From Burkholderiales bacterium (lineage in GTDB: Bacteria; Pseudomonadota; Gammaproteobacteria; Burkholderiales; Burkholderiaceae_E): a DNA stretch of 64,000 bases. Location: assembly GCA_947487165.1 (NCBI GenBank), contig CANKWX010000013.1, forward strand, positions 1 through 64,000, in the 5' to 3' direction. Positions 39,111-46,915 of the stretch are shown here, in pieces. Under the pieces are notes generated by a model. It was not told the DNA's origin. It ran no database searches and saw only the letters and a program-made list of their open reading frames with translations. Numbering within the stretch: the stretch's first letter is position 1; each line of letters opens with the position of its first letter. Position numbers and translations under genes: made by a program.

Positions 39111-40211
39111 CTATCGCGGGGACCATGGATCGGCATGCTTTGGGTTGCGAATGAATGATTGATCGGTCAGGCTTTGCAGAAAGGCCGTCAGGTCCTTGAC
39201 CTCTTGTTCAGTGACGTCAAAGCCAGCAATGAGGGAACTGCGGATGGGGCTTGCTCCGTTGGGGCCGCTGGCTGCCTTGCCAGCCAATGCGTAGTGATCC
39301 CTGATCACCTGCTCAAGCGTGGCGATCGATCCGTCATGCATGTAAGGGGCCGTGAGAGCCACGTTGCGAAGGCTGGGGGTGCGAAATTTCCCTTCATCTC
39401 CCGGGTCGCCAGTGAACTCGCGGATGCCTGGATTGTTCTGTGGGTACGCTCCCCGTCCGTCCTTGTTGAATAGACCCGTGTTGTGAAAGCCTCGTTCGGC
39501 TAGCGGCAGCTTGCTGTGCCTTATGTTGTCGGTGAAGTTGAATCCTCCATGGCAGTGGTAGCACTCCATCTTCTCGCCAAAAAAGAGGGCCTCCCCACGC
39601 AAGGCTGCAGTCGACATGGCGGTCTTTTGCCCACCGTATTTGTACCTGTCATACGGACTGTCAAAGGACAGCAGACTGCGCTGAAAACTGGCCAAGGCCT
39701 TGGTCAAGGTCGAGAGGGAATACAGCCTCTCGGCTCCCTCGCGCGCTTCCTTCGGAAAAGCTTGGGTGAACAGCCTTTGGTAGGTGGCATCTGAGCGCAG
39801 CCGTGAAAACAGCTCCTGCTCTTTGCCTGCCATGCCCATCTCCACCGGATGCTCTCCGAATAGGGGAATGAGGCTTTGCACCTCCAGTGAGCTCAGTTGG
39901 GGGTTGGCCCATGTCAGGACCGGCAGGTAGGCGACGTTGGCCAGCGACATTGCACTGCGTGCACCCTTTTCGCCGGTAACTCCTTTCGAAAGAGCCAGGC
40001 CGTCGGTGAAGGCTTTGTCTTGCTGGTGGCAGCTTGCGCACGACATCGTCTGGTCGGCCGACAACCGTCTGTCATAAAACAGATGCCTGCCCAACTCGAC
40101 CTTGGCAGCGCTCATGGGGTTGTCCTCGGGGACCGAGGGTTCTGGCACCCAACTGGGCAAAGACCAGTTGAAACGGTTCCAGGAAAACCCAGTCAGGAGA
40201 GCCAATCCCAA
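39111..40211 (-). CDS. MbnH/MauG-like di-haem c-type enzyme, 5' end uncertain
   Basis: A 366-residue cytochrome-c-peroxidase-like protein with two haem motifs, CASCH and CYHCH. PSVPEDNPMSAAKVELGRHLFYD, SLANVAYLPVLTWANP and LFGEHPVEMGMAGKE fit the MbnH group, whose members oxidise a tryptophan of the copper protein MbnP. No MbnP gene is present here. The frame opens with TTG at the listed position and a short hydrophobic stretch (ALLTGFSW); codons upstream (including RKSKGSS) remain open into the IS remnant without an ATG. The normal signal-peptide start may therefore have been lost or replaced at the junction. Confidence 0.8.
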   Translation of the reverse strand: MGLALLTGFSWNRFNWSLPSWVPEPSVPEDNPMSAAKVELGRHLFYDRRLSADQTMSCASCHQQDKAFTDGLALSKGVTGEKGARSAMSLANVAYLPVLTWANPQLSSLEVQSLIPLFGEHPVEMGMAGKEQELFSRLRSDATYQRLFTQAFPKEAREGAERLYSLSTLTKALASFQRSLLSFDSPYDRYKYGGQKTAMSTAALRGEALFFGEKMECYHCHGGFNFTDNIRHSKLPLAERGFHNTGLFNKDGRGAYPQNNPGIREFTGDPGDEGKFRTPSLRNVALTAPYMHDGSIATLEQVIRDHYALAGKAASGPNGASPIRSSLIAGFDVTEQEVKDLTAFLQSLTDQSFIRNPKHADPWSPR

Positions 40212-40279
40212 AACTGAGCTTCCCTTCGATTTTCGGATACCGACGGTAGAGCGATAAATGGCGATACCGGAGGTGATGG

Positions 40280-40384
40280 ATGAAGCGGATTCCGAAGGCG
40301 AGGTACACCGAGGAGTTCAAGGTGGCGGCGGTGCAGTTGATTGATGCGGGTCGTCGGCCAGCCGAAGCGGCGCTGCTGCGATGA
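40280..40384 (+). pseudogene. IS3-family OrfA transposase remnant
   Basis: A 34-codon frame, MKRIPKARYTEEFKVAAVQL... ending in AEAALLR and a stop, matches the start of IS3-type OrfA proteins (KxRYTxEFKxxAVxL). The rest of OrfA and all of OrfB are missing. It lies between the di-haem gene start and the right repeat, on the opposite strand, and marks past IS activity in the insert. Confidence 0.7.
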
Positions 40385-40450
40385 TTGCTTTTTTCAACAT
40401 GATGGACTCCGCATGGGTGAGAACGGAGAGCCACCCTGGCGCCCCTGTGA

Positions 40451-40470
40451 GAATCCCTCCGTCTCCGCCA
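40451..40470 (+). repeat. Right att-type repeat (tRNA-Ser 3' fragment)
   Basis: Exact 20-base copy of 38124-38143. Identity stops sharply on both sides (TGA|GAATCC versus TTC|GAATCC on the left; CCA|GCC versus CCA|AGC on the right). No tRNA body precedes it, so it is a 3' fragment left by integration. Confidence 0.85.
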
Positions 40471-40477
40471 GCCAATC

Positions 40478-40508
40478 AAGGCCCTTCTCTGAAAGGGCCT
40501 TTTCTTTT
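40478..40508 (+). terminator. Intrinsic terminator, originally of tRNA-Ser
   Basis: AAGGCCCTT and AAGGGCCTT form a perfect 9-bp stem with the loop CTCTGA, followed by TTCTTTT. It starts eight bases after the tRNA-fragment repeat, the position expected for the tRNA-Ser terminator before the insertion. Confidence 0.85.
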
Positions 40509-40881
40509 GGGCAAACCCAGGCTTAGTCGGCGCTCAGGTCGACAGGTGAACGACCCGTGTTACTTCCGGTCGCCCCACGTCTCAGCCGAGTTGCGTCATA
40601 TCGACGCCGATCAATGCAAGCGCACTGCACGGCTTGGCATTCGCGAGCAATGCCTGTTGCTGTTGATCCGCTCAGCCGACCGCTTGTCGACGTGACGATA
40701 CAACTTCGCAACGATTCGGCACAAAAGCCGAGTTGTTTGTGCGACCGTGATCAGAGGTAGGCGGGCATTGTTTCACTGACGGCTTTGGCATCGAACCCGA
40801 GTTTCGCAGGTCGTCAGCACATCTTTACTGATGGTTTTAACGTTGTCTGAATGATATCCAGCGCTCGGAGTTGAATAAGTA
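40509..40881. other. Intergenic region before the autotransporter
   Basis: About 370 bases. Frames of 60-67 codons on both strands show no known motif. The right part is AT-richer (TTTACTGATGGTTTTAACG) and likely contains the autotransporter promoter, but I cannot fix a -35/-10 pair. GGAG at 40867-40870 could be a distant Shine-Dalgarno. Confidence 0.4.
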
Positions 40882-43800
40882 ATGGCGGCTATGTTTGAAG
40901 GTGGTTTTGATACAGGTTCGGTTCTGCGGTTGAAAGTGGTTTTTGATTCAAAAAATACTTTCCGTGTCAGTCTGCTTAAATCAATGACGGTCTTGATGAT
41001 CCCGTTCTTGGGCTGCGTTCCAGACTGTTTCGGGCAGGTATATGTTTCGGACCTTAGTGGGAAAATCGGCGTCTATTCTGAAAGTGGTCAGGCTGTAAAT
41101 GCCGACTTGGTAACAGGATTACGTCTTCCCACTGGCATAAGTATTTCCGGGTCGAATATCTATACTGCCAATTATTTATCGGGCACGGTAGGGGTCTATA
41201 CGACAAGCGGCACACTGGTAAACGCCGCCCTCTTGTCTGGTCTTCCCGGTCCGGTTGGGATTGCTGTTTCTGGTTCAAACATCTTTGTTTCAAGCATCAA
41301 TGCCGGTAAGGTTGGCGTGTACTCCACCAGTGGCGTCGCAGTAAACGAAAACCTGATCACCGGGCTTCAAAGTCCCTACAGTATTGCGGTCTCAGGTTCA
41401 AGTCTCTACGTTTCTGACCTCTCCGGCGGGACGATTGGCGAATACACCACAAGTGGCGTGCCGGTTAACACGAGCCTGTTGAGCGGCTTAAACAGTCCCG
41501 TTGGTATGGCGATTGCCGGCTCAAACATCTATGTCACTAGCCTGAGTAGCGGGACTGTCGGCGTTTACACCACGGGCGGTGCGATCGTGAATGCCAGCCT
41601 TGTGACAGGGTTATCTGGCCCGTCAGGTCTGGCGGTGACGAATTCCAATATTTATGTCGCGAATCGTTTTGGCCGCTCTGTTGGTCTCTACACACTGGAT
41701 GGTGTGGCGGTTAATGCGAACTGGATTACAGGCTTGGGTGCCCCGTGGGGAATCGCCGTGCCGATGTCAGCCGTCACGACCGGGACCAGTGTCGATTTGA
41801 GCGGTATCAATGTCAGCCAATACCCGATATTCGCAGGCGGCACTTTGTTGCTGAATAGCGGCGACATCTCGAGCCAGGCTTTTAGTGTGCAGAGCGAGGG
41901 CGGCACCATTACTTCGCCGAGTTCTGGCTCGGCAACAATGTCTGGCGTGTTTTCCGGGGCAGGTGGATTAATGTTCAACGGCGCTGGCACGACGATCCTG
42001 ACCGGCGCCAATACCTATTCCGGCGGCACGATCGTTTCGTCAGGCGTCTTGCAAGGTGACACGACGAGCTTGCAGGGCTCGATCACCAACAACAGTACGG
42101 TGGTGTTCGATCAAGCAAGCGCGGGTACCTACGCTGGCGTGATGTCCGGCACGGGTGCCTTGACCAAGCAAGGCACCGGCGTCTTGGTGCTGACGGGGGC
42201 CAATACCTACACCGGTGGCACGACCATATCGTCCGGAAGCCTGCAGGGTGATACGACGAGCTTGCAAGGCTTGATCACCAACAACGGCACGGTGGTGTTC
42301 GATCAACCAAACGCTGGCACCTACGCTGGCGTGATGTCCGGCACAGGCGACCTGACCAAGCAAGGCACCGGCGTCTTGGTGCTGACCGGCGCCAACACCT
42401 ACAGCGGTGGCACGAGCGTTTTGCAAGGAGTCTTGCAGGGTGATGCAAGCAGCTTGCAAGGCTCGATCACCAACAACGGCACGGTGGTCTTCGATCAAGC
42501 AAGCACCGGCACCTTCACTGGCGTGATGTCCGGTACAGGTGGCCTCACCAAGCAAGGCACCGGCGCCTTGGTGCTGACCGGTGCCAACACCTACAGCGGT
42601 GGCACGACGATCGCAAGTGGCACGGTGTCGATTGCAGGGACGTCGCCCACGGGCACGGGCGACATCGTGGTGAACACCGCTGCAACCCTGATGGGTACCG
42701 GCACGATTTCGGGCAATGTGCTGGTCAGTGGAAGATTCAAGCCGGGTAACTCGCCAGGCTACATTGCAATAAGCAAGAACCTGACGCTTGATTCGGGTTC
42801 TGTTTATCAGCAGGACATCGCCGGGTCGACACAGTCCAGCAGCACTTCACCTGTCGGTGCCGCAGGGTATTTCGCATACCTGAAGCTTGATGGTCAACTG
42901 CTGATCAACCCGGGTGCGACGTTAGTTCCTAAGCTTCAGAACTTGTTTGACGCCACAGAGGCGGGGTACGGCAGTGCTGTCTACACACCAGCCTTAGGCA
43001 ATCTCTTCAGGATTGCAACCGCCACCGGAGGGATATCCGGCGCATTTTCTGGGATCACGCAACCAGATGGTTTAGCCACGGGTACGCAATTCCTGCCCTT
43101 CTACAACTATGGCGGCAGCAACAGCCTTGATTTGGCTGTGACGCCATCGTCTTACGCGACGACATTGGCGAACACCAGCAGCAACACGCAATCGGTAGCC
43201 GCAGTACTGGACAAGTTGAGTACGGCACAACTGGCGGGCACTGCCACCAGTCAGCAAACCAGCCTGATGTATGCCACCGCGACCCAGTCAGCGTCCTCTT
43301 TGGCGAGCTTTGCGCAAGGATTGTCTGGTGAAATCTACGCCGACACCGTGGCGGTCATCTCTCAATCCAGTCAGCGGGTACAAAGCGCCGTCCTCGCGCG
43401 TAACTCGGATTCGGCTGTGCCCATCCCTTCTGTCAACAGCGTATGGGGCGCGATTGCCTATCAGTATGGCAACAGGTCGTCTGATTCAAATGCCAGTGGC
43501 TATCGCAGCAAGCTGTATCAGGCAGTCTTCGGATCAGATCTCTATCGCGAGAATGATGTGAAGGCCGGAGCAGGCTTTTCTTTATCGAACACCCGCGTGT
43601 CGATGAATGCTGACAGCGCTACCGTCGATCAGGGTTCGATCTTCGTCTACGGCAATATGCCCGTGATGCAAGACTACGCTCTGGATGGCATGGCCAGCGT
43701 TGGCTTGAGTTCAAGCAATGTCACCCGTGCCGACGCAAGCGCTGCCAATAGCCTTAAGGCTCAGGGCATCAAAGGCAATGACGTCCTGTTGAGCGCTGGC

Positions 43801-44253
43801 ATCAGCAGACCGTTTGATTCCGACGATGTCGCCGTCACCCCTTACATTCGCGCAAGCTGGCAGATGTTGAAGCAGTCATCGTTCGACGAGGGTGAGTCAA
43901 GTGTCGCAGCACTGAGCGTCAATGCTTACAGCGGCAACGGTACGCGAGGGGTGATTGGATTGGCATTAGGATCCAAAAACAAGGATTCGATGGCTGAACA
44001 GTCCACCTTTCGAGTCAATGTGGCGGTCGGTGCTGATACCAATACGCTGATCAACCCCAGTCTCTCGGCAAGCCTCGCCAGCTACGGTACGGTCATTCAG
44101 ACGGCAAACGTCGGGAATATGTTTTTGCAGGCAGATTTCTACGGTACGGTGAAGTTGCGAGACAGCGCCTTTGCTTTTGCTGGAATCACAGGCGAGGTCA
44201 GAAGCGGTCAAAATCTGGGCAGTCTTAATGTTGGCGTCAAGTTGCAGTTCTGA
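40882..44253 (+). CDS. Type Va autotransporter with propeller-like and beta-helix passenger
   Basis: A 1123-residue type V secretion protein. A long N-terminal leader ends in a hydrophobic segment (SMTVLMIPFLGCVPDCFG, about 34-51), so the signal is extended. Residues about 53-297 are six NHL-like repeats of 40-41 residues (VGVYTTSG ... SGLxSPxGIAVSGSN). Then come autotransporter-associated PATR repeats (GANTYSGGTTI, LTKQGTGVLVLTG), a spacer, and a C-terminal barrel of about 260-280 residues from SVWGAIAYQYGNR to the end (NVGVKLQF, with terminal Phe). The passenger should be displayed or released at the surface; adhesion or sugar binding is only a guess. Base composition is AT-richer than the flanks, suggesting transfer. 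Confidence 0.9.
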   Translation: MAAMFEGGFDTGSVLRLKVVFDSKNTFRVSLLKSMTVLMIPFLGCVPDCFGQVYVSDLSGKIGVYSESGQAVNADLVTGLRLPTGISISGSNIYTANYLSGTVGVYTTSGTLVNAALLSGLPGPVGIAVSGSNIFVSSINAGKVGVYSTSGVAVNENLITGLQSPYSIAVSGSSLYVSDLSGGTIGEYTTSGVPVNTSLLSGLNSPVGMAIAGSNIYVTSLSSGTVGVYTTGGAIVNASLVTGLSGPSGLAVTNSNIYVANRFGRSVGLYTLDGVAVNANWITGLGAPWGIAVPMSAVTTGTSVDLSGINVSQYPIFAGGTLLLNSGDISSQAFSVQSEGGTITSPSSGSATMSGVFSGAGGLMFNGAGTTILTGANTYSGGTIVSSGVLQGDTTSLQGSITNNSTVVFDQASAGTYAGVMSGTGALTKQGTGVLVLTGANTYTGGTTISSGSLQGDTTSLQGLITNNGTVVFDQPNAGTYAGVMSGTGDLTKQGTGVLVLTGANTYSGGTSVLQGVLQGDASSLQGSITNNGTVVFDQASTGTFTGVMSGTGGLTKQGTGALVLTGANTYSGGTTIASGTVSIAGTSPTGTGDIVVNTAATLMGTGTISGNVLVSGRFKPGNSPGYIAISKNLTLDSGSVYQQDIAGSTQSSSTSPVGAAGYFAYLKLDGQLLINPGATLVPKLQNLFDATEAGYGSAVYTPALGNLFRIATATGGISGAFSGITQPDGLATGTQFLPFYNYGGSNSLDLAVTPSSYATTLANTSSNTQSVAAVLDKLSTAQLAGTATSQQTSLMYATATQSASSLASFAQGLSGEIYADTVAVISQSSQRVQSAVLARNSDSAVPIPSVNSVWGAIAYQYGNRSSDSNASGYRSKLYQAVFGSDLYRENDVKAGAGFSLSNTRVSMNADSATVDQGSIFVYGNMPVMQDYALDGMASVGLSSSNVTRADASAANSLKAQGIKGNDVLLSAGISRPFDSDDVAVTPYIRASWQMLKQSSFDEGESSVAALSVNAYSGNGTRGVIGLALGSKNKDSMAEQSTFRVNVAVGADTNTLINPSLSASLASYGTVIQTANVGNMFLQADFYGTVKLRDSAFAFAGITGEVRSGQNLGSLNVGVKLQF
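41038..41772 (+). repeat. Six 40-41-residue propeller repeats in the autotransporter
   Basis: Protein repeats begin VYVSDLSGKIGVY, IYTANYLSGTVGVY, IFVSSINAGKVGVY, LYVSDLSGGTIGEY, IYVTSLSSGTVGVY and IYVANRFGRSVGLY. The regular length and the Ile/Val-Tyr-Val strand starts fit one propeller blade per repeat, giving six blades. The DNA copies are diverged, so the array is old. Confidence 0.8.
42004..42579 (+). repeat. Three 192-bp tandem repeats in the beta-helix part
   Basis: Three consecutive 64-codon units start at 42004, 42196 and 42388, each beginning GAN-TY-S/T-GGT and ending GVLVLT or GALVLT, followed by a partial fourth unit. The nucleotide copies are very similar, so the array could gain or lose units by slippage or recombination without breaking the frame. 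Confidence 0.85.
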
Positions 44254-44336
44254 TCACCTTGTAAACCACTGCCCAATCGCTCAGCCGGTCGAACGGATCA
44301 TCCCCCGCCCAATGTCCAAGCTCGCCTGAAGACACC

Positions 44337-45251
44337 ATGATGAACCTCGATGGTCGTCCTGTGATTCGAGTTGTTGCCCGCGCACTCACCCGCCTGCCGG
44401 AGCCTTTACGCAGACCCCAGCCGTCGGAATGGGCTACAGCGAATCGGCCCGGTCACACCGTCGACAGTTTTCTGGAAGGGCCCTGTTTTGACAAAGCGGG
44501 CAACCTCTATGTGGTCGATATCCCGCACGGCCGACTGCTGCGCATCGGCACCGATCTGACCTGGACCTGTCTTCACGAAGACGCCGGCTGGCCCAATGGT
44601 CTGGCCATGCATGCAGACGGCAGCCTGTGGGTGGCCGACTATCGTTTTGGCATACGGCGCTTCGAACTGCCATCAGGCCGAATGGAATCCGTCCTGAGCC
44701 ATCGAAACACCGAGTCATTCAAGGGCGTCAACGATCTGGTATTCGATAAGCTTGGTCGTCTTTACTTCACCGATCAGGGCCAGACCGGACTGCACGACCC
44801 CAGTGGTCGCGTCTACCGCCTGGGTACCGACGGACGACTGGACATGATGCTGTCAAACGCACCGAGCCCGAACGGGCTTGCGATCAGTGATGACATGCGG
44901 GTGCTTTTTGTGGCCATGACCCGCGCAAATCAGGTCTGGCGTGGTCCGATTCAGGCTGACGGGTCCGTCACGAAAGCGGGCGCACTGCAAACTTTTTTTG
45001 GCACAGCAGGCCCAGACGGACTGGCCATCGACCGGCATGGTCGCCTGCTGGTTGCCCATGCCAGCCTTGGCGGCGTTTTCATTCTCAACGAGCTGGGCGA
45101 AGTCACGCACATGCTCTGCAGCCCCTGGCCGCGTGCAGCCGTCACCAACGTGGCCTGCTGGCCGGGACGCGATGCAGTGGTGATGACCGAGTCGCTGACC
45201 GGGACCTTGCTGGTTGCCGATCTGCCAGAGCCTGACGTTCTGCAGGCCTGA
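44337..45251 (+). CDS. SMP-30/gluconolactonase family protein
   Basis: A 304-residue six-bladed propeller lactonase-like protein. EGPCFDKAGNLYVVDIPHGRLLRI, WPNGLAMHADGSLWVADYRFGI, GVNDLVFDKLGRLYFTDQG, SPNGLAISDDMRVLFVAMT and GPDGLAIDRHGRLLVAH are the repeated strands. Glu48-type, Asn and Asp metal ligands (EGP, NGLA, NDLVFD, DGLAID) are kept, so a divalent-cation lactonase is likely. Substrate unknown. Two adjacent ATGs are possible starts. The following dehydrogenase and GST genes on the same strand may form an operon. Confidence 0.9.
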   Translation: MMNLDGRPVIRVVARALTRLPEPLRRPQPSEWATANRPGHTVDSFLEGPCFDKAGNLYVVDIPHGRLLRIGTDLTWTCLHEDAGWPNGLAMHADGSLWVADYRFGIRRFELPSGRMESVLSHRNTESFKGVNDLVFDKLGRLYFTDQGQTGLHDPSGRVYRLGTDGRLDMMLSNAPSPNGLAISDDMRVLFVAMTRANQVWRGPIQADGSVTKAGALQTFFGTAGPDGLAIDRHGRLLVAHASLGGVFILNELGEVTHMLCSPWPRAAVTNVACWPGRDAVVMTESLTGTLLVADLPEPDVLQA

Positions 45252-45309
45252 GCCTGAGTGTCAGCGTAGTTTCAAGCCGATCGACGACTGCTCACAACAC
45301 CCGCCAACC

Positions 45310-46284
45310 ATGAACACTGCGCTCAGCCCCATTGCACCCCACAGCCGTCGGGTCGGTATTGTCGGCACTGGCAACATGGGTGGCGGCATGGCGTCTAACC
45401 TTCTCGCCCGTGGCTGGCAGGTGCAGGTGCACGACCTCGACCTCACAAAGATGGAAGCCTTAGGGCATCGTGGTGCGATGGCCTGCGCAGATGCTGCCGC
45501 AGCGGCAACGGGTGTGCCGATCACCATCGTGTGCGTGGTCGATGCAGCGCAATGCGACGACGTGCTGTGGGGCGAGCGCGGCGTGCATGCGCGGCCGGGT
45601 GGTTTGACCGGCCACACCGTGATGCTGTGTCCGACAGTCGCGCCCGGGGATGTCGAGCGCATCGCGGCCCGTCTGTTGCTGGCCGGTGCGGCGACCATTG
45701 ACGCGCCGATGTCGGGCGGGCCGCAGCGAGCCGCCGACGGCACGATGAGTCTGATGGTCGCCTGCGAGGCTTCAGTGCGCGTGCAACACAGCGAGCTGAT
45801 CAATGTGCTGTCCAATCGCGTCTTTCATCTGGGGGATCGCCCTGGCAATGGCGCAAAAATGAAGCTGGTCAACAATCTGCTCGCGGGCATTAATCTCGTG
45901 GGTGCCGCCGAGGCGCTCGCGATGGCGCAGCGCATGGGCATGGACCTTGGCACGGTGCTCGATGTCATCGAGCAGTCCAGCGGCCAGAGCTGGATCGGTT
46001 CAGACCGGATGCGCCGTGCGATTGACAACGACTACGCGCCGCGTGCACACGCCACCTTGTTGCGCAAGGACACGGCGCTCGCGGTGAAGGCTGGCCAGGA
46101 CGCAGGATTCGAAGGGCCACTGGGTGCTGCGACAAGCGAGGTGTTTGCGCGGGTGATTGAGCAGGGTTGGGCCCACCTTGACGATGCGGTGGTGTTTCGA
46201 TTTCTCGAAACCGACTGCTGTAGGCTTGAACCTCACACTTCGCGCCAGGAACACGATGAACAAGCCCCGCCTGACCTATTTTGA
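45310..46284 (+). CDS. 3-hydroxyisobutyrate-dehydrogenase-like NAD(P)-dependent oxidoreductase
   Basis: A 324-residue beta-hydroxyacid dehydrogenase. The dinucleotide motif VGIVGTGNMGGGMASNLL, the substrate loop IDAPMSGGPQRAADGTMSLMV and the catalytic-lysine helix GAKMKLVNNLLAGINL are clear. The family includes 3-hydroxyisobutyrate, tartronate-semialdehyde and L-threonate dehydrogenases; the SMP-30 lactonase upstream makes a sugar-acid substrate plausible (inference). I start at MNTALSPIAP; the longer frame runs back into the SMP-30 gene. It overlaps the GST start by 29 bases. Confidence 0.88.
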   Translation: MNTALSPIAPHSRRVGIVGTGNMGGGMASNLLARGWQVQVHDLDLTKMEALGHRGAMACADAAAAATGVPITIVCVVDAAQCDDVLWGERGVHARPGGLTGHTVMLCPTVAPGDVERIAARLLLAGAATIDAPMSGGPQRAADGTMSLMVACEASVRVQHSELINVLSNRVFHLGDRPGNGAKMKLVNNLLAGINLVGAAEALAMAQRMGMDLGTVLDVIEQSSGQSWIGSDRMRRAIDNDYAPRAHATLLRKDTALAVKAGQDAGFEGPLGAATSEVFARVIEQGWAHLDDAVVFRFLETDCCRLEPHTSRQEHDEQAPPDLF

Positions 46285-46873
46285 TTTCGCCGGCAGCCGC
46301 GGTGAAGAATGCCGAATCGCCCTGCATCTGGCCGGCGTCGACTTTGATGACGAGCGCATCAAGTCTGCCGACTGGGCTGCCCTGAAGGCCAGCGTGCCCT
46401 TCGGTGCATTGCCGGTTTTGCAGATGCCCGACAAGCCGCTGCTGGCGCAATCCAACGCTATCCTCGTGTTCATCGGTCGGCAGCATGGCCTGCATCCGCT
46501 TGATGCCTTCGAGGCTGCGCGCCACGAGGCGCTGATGTGTGCCGCCGAGGAACTTCGTCAATCGATTGCGCCGGTGCTGCGTATTGCCGACCCTGATCAG
46601 AAGCGCGCTGCCCGTGAAGCGCTGGCGGCTAACGAACTCGCAACATGGGGCAGCCAGGTCGAGCATCAGTTGGGCGAAGGTCCCTTCGTCGGTGGCCAGT
46701 CGATTCAGGTGGTTGATATCAAACTGTATATGGTGGTGCGCTGGCTGACTTCCGGAACGCTCGACCATGTGCCGGCTACGGTACTCGATCACTGCCCCAA
46801 GCTCATGCGCCTGTACCTTGCGGTCGCAGAGCAGGCGGGCGTGAAGGCCTGGCTGGCAAAGACGGCTGTCTGA
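46256..46873 (+). CDS. Glutathione S-transferase-like protein
   Basis: A 205-residue GST. The thioredoxin-like domain begins LTYFDFAGSRGEECRIALHLAG, which fits the sigma/alpha/mu-type start (Tyr-Phe-x-x-x-G-R-x-E), with FGALPVLQM (cis-proline) and LAQSNAILVFIGRQHGL. The C-terminal helical domain follows. It could conjugate or isomerise a metabolite of the upstream genes. The ATG at 46256 lies inside the dehydrogenase 3' end in another frame. Confidence 0.88.
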   Translation: MNKPRLTYFDFAGSRGEECRIALHLAGVDFDDERIKSADWAALKASVPFGALPVLQMPDKPLLAQSNAILVFIGRQHGLHPLDAFEAARHEALMCAAEELRQSIAPVLRIADPDQKRAAREALAANELATWGSQVEHQLGEGPFVGGQSIQVVDIKLYMVVRWLTSGTLDHVPATVLDHCPKLMRLYLAVAEQAGVKAWLAKTAV

Positions 46874-46881
46874 GATCCAGC

Positions 46882-46905
46882 GCGGCAGGCGAGATCGCTT
46901 GCCGC
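46882..46905. terminator. Hairpin between convergent GST and Rossmann genes
   Basis: GCGGCAGGCG and CGCTTGCCGC form a 10-bp stem (one G-U wobble) with the loop AGAT, in the 42-base gap between two convergent stops. No U-tract is seen, but position suggests a shared transcript end. Confidence 0.45.
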
Positions 46906-46915
46906 ACAGCCAGGC

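Larger units (their letters stand above)
38144..40470. mobile_element. Small insertion at the 3' end of tRNA-Ser
   Basis: A 2.33-kb segment bounded by the 20-bp direct repeat of the tRNA-Ser end. Its right repeat is followed within eight bases by a strong intrinsic terminator that should belong to the tRNA, so the insert lies between tRNA and terminator. It carries two copper-related genes on the minus strand and a truncated IS3-type transposase start. No integrase is visible, so it is either a remnant of a larger island or a passively mobilised cassette. Confidence 0.75.

Noticed and set aside
42004-42579. CRISPR-like spacing of repeats
   Set aside because: Units are 192 bp, in-frame and contiguous without unique spacers; they encode beta-helix turns.
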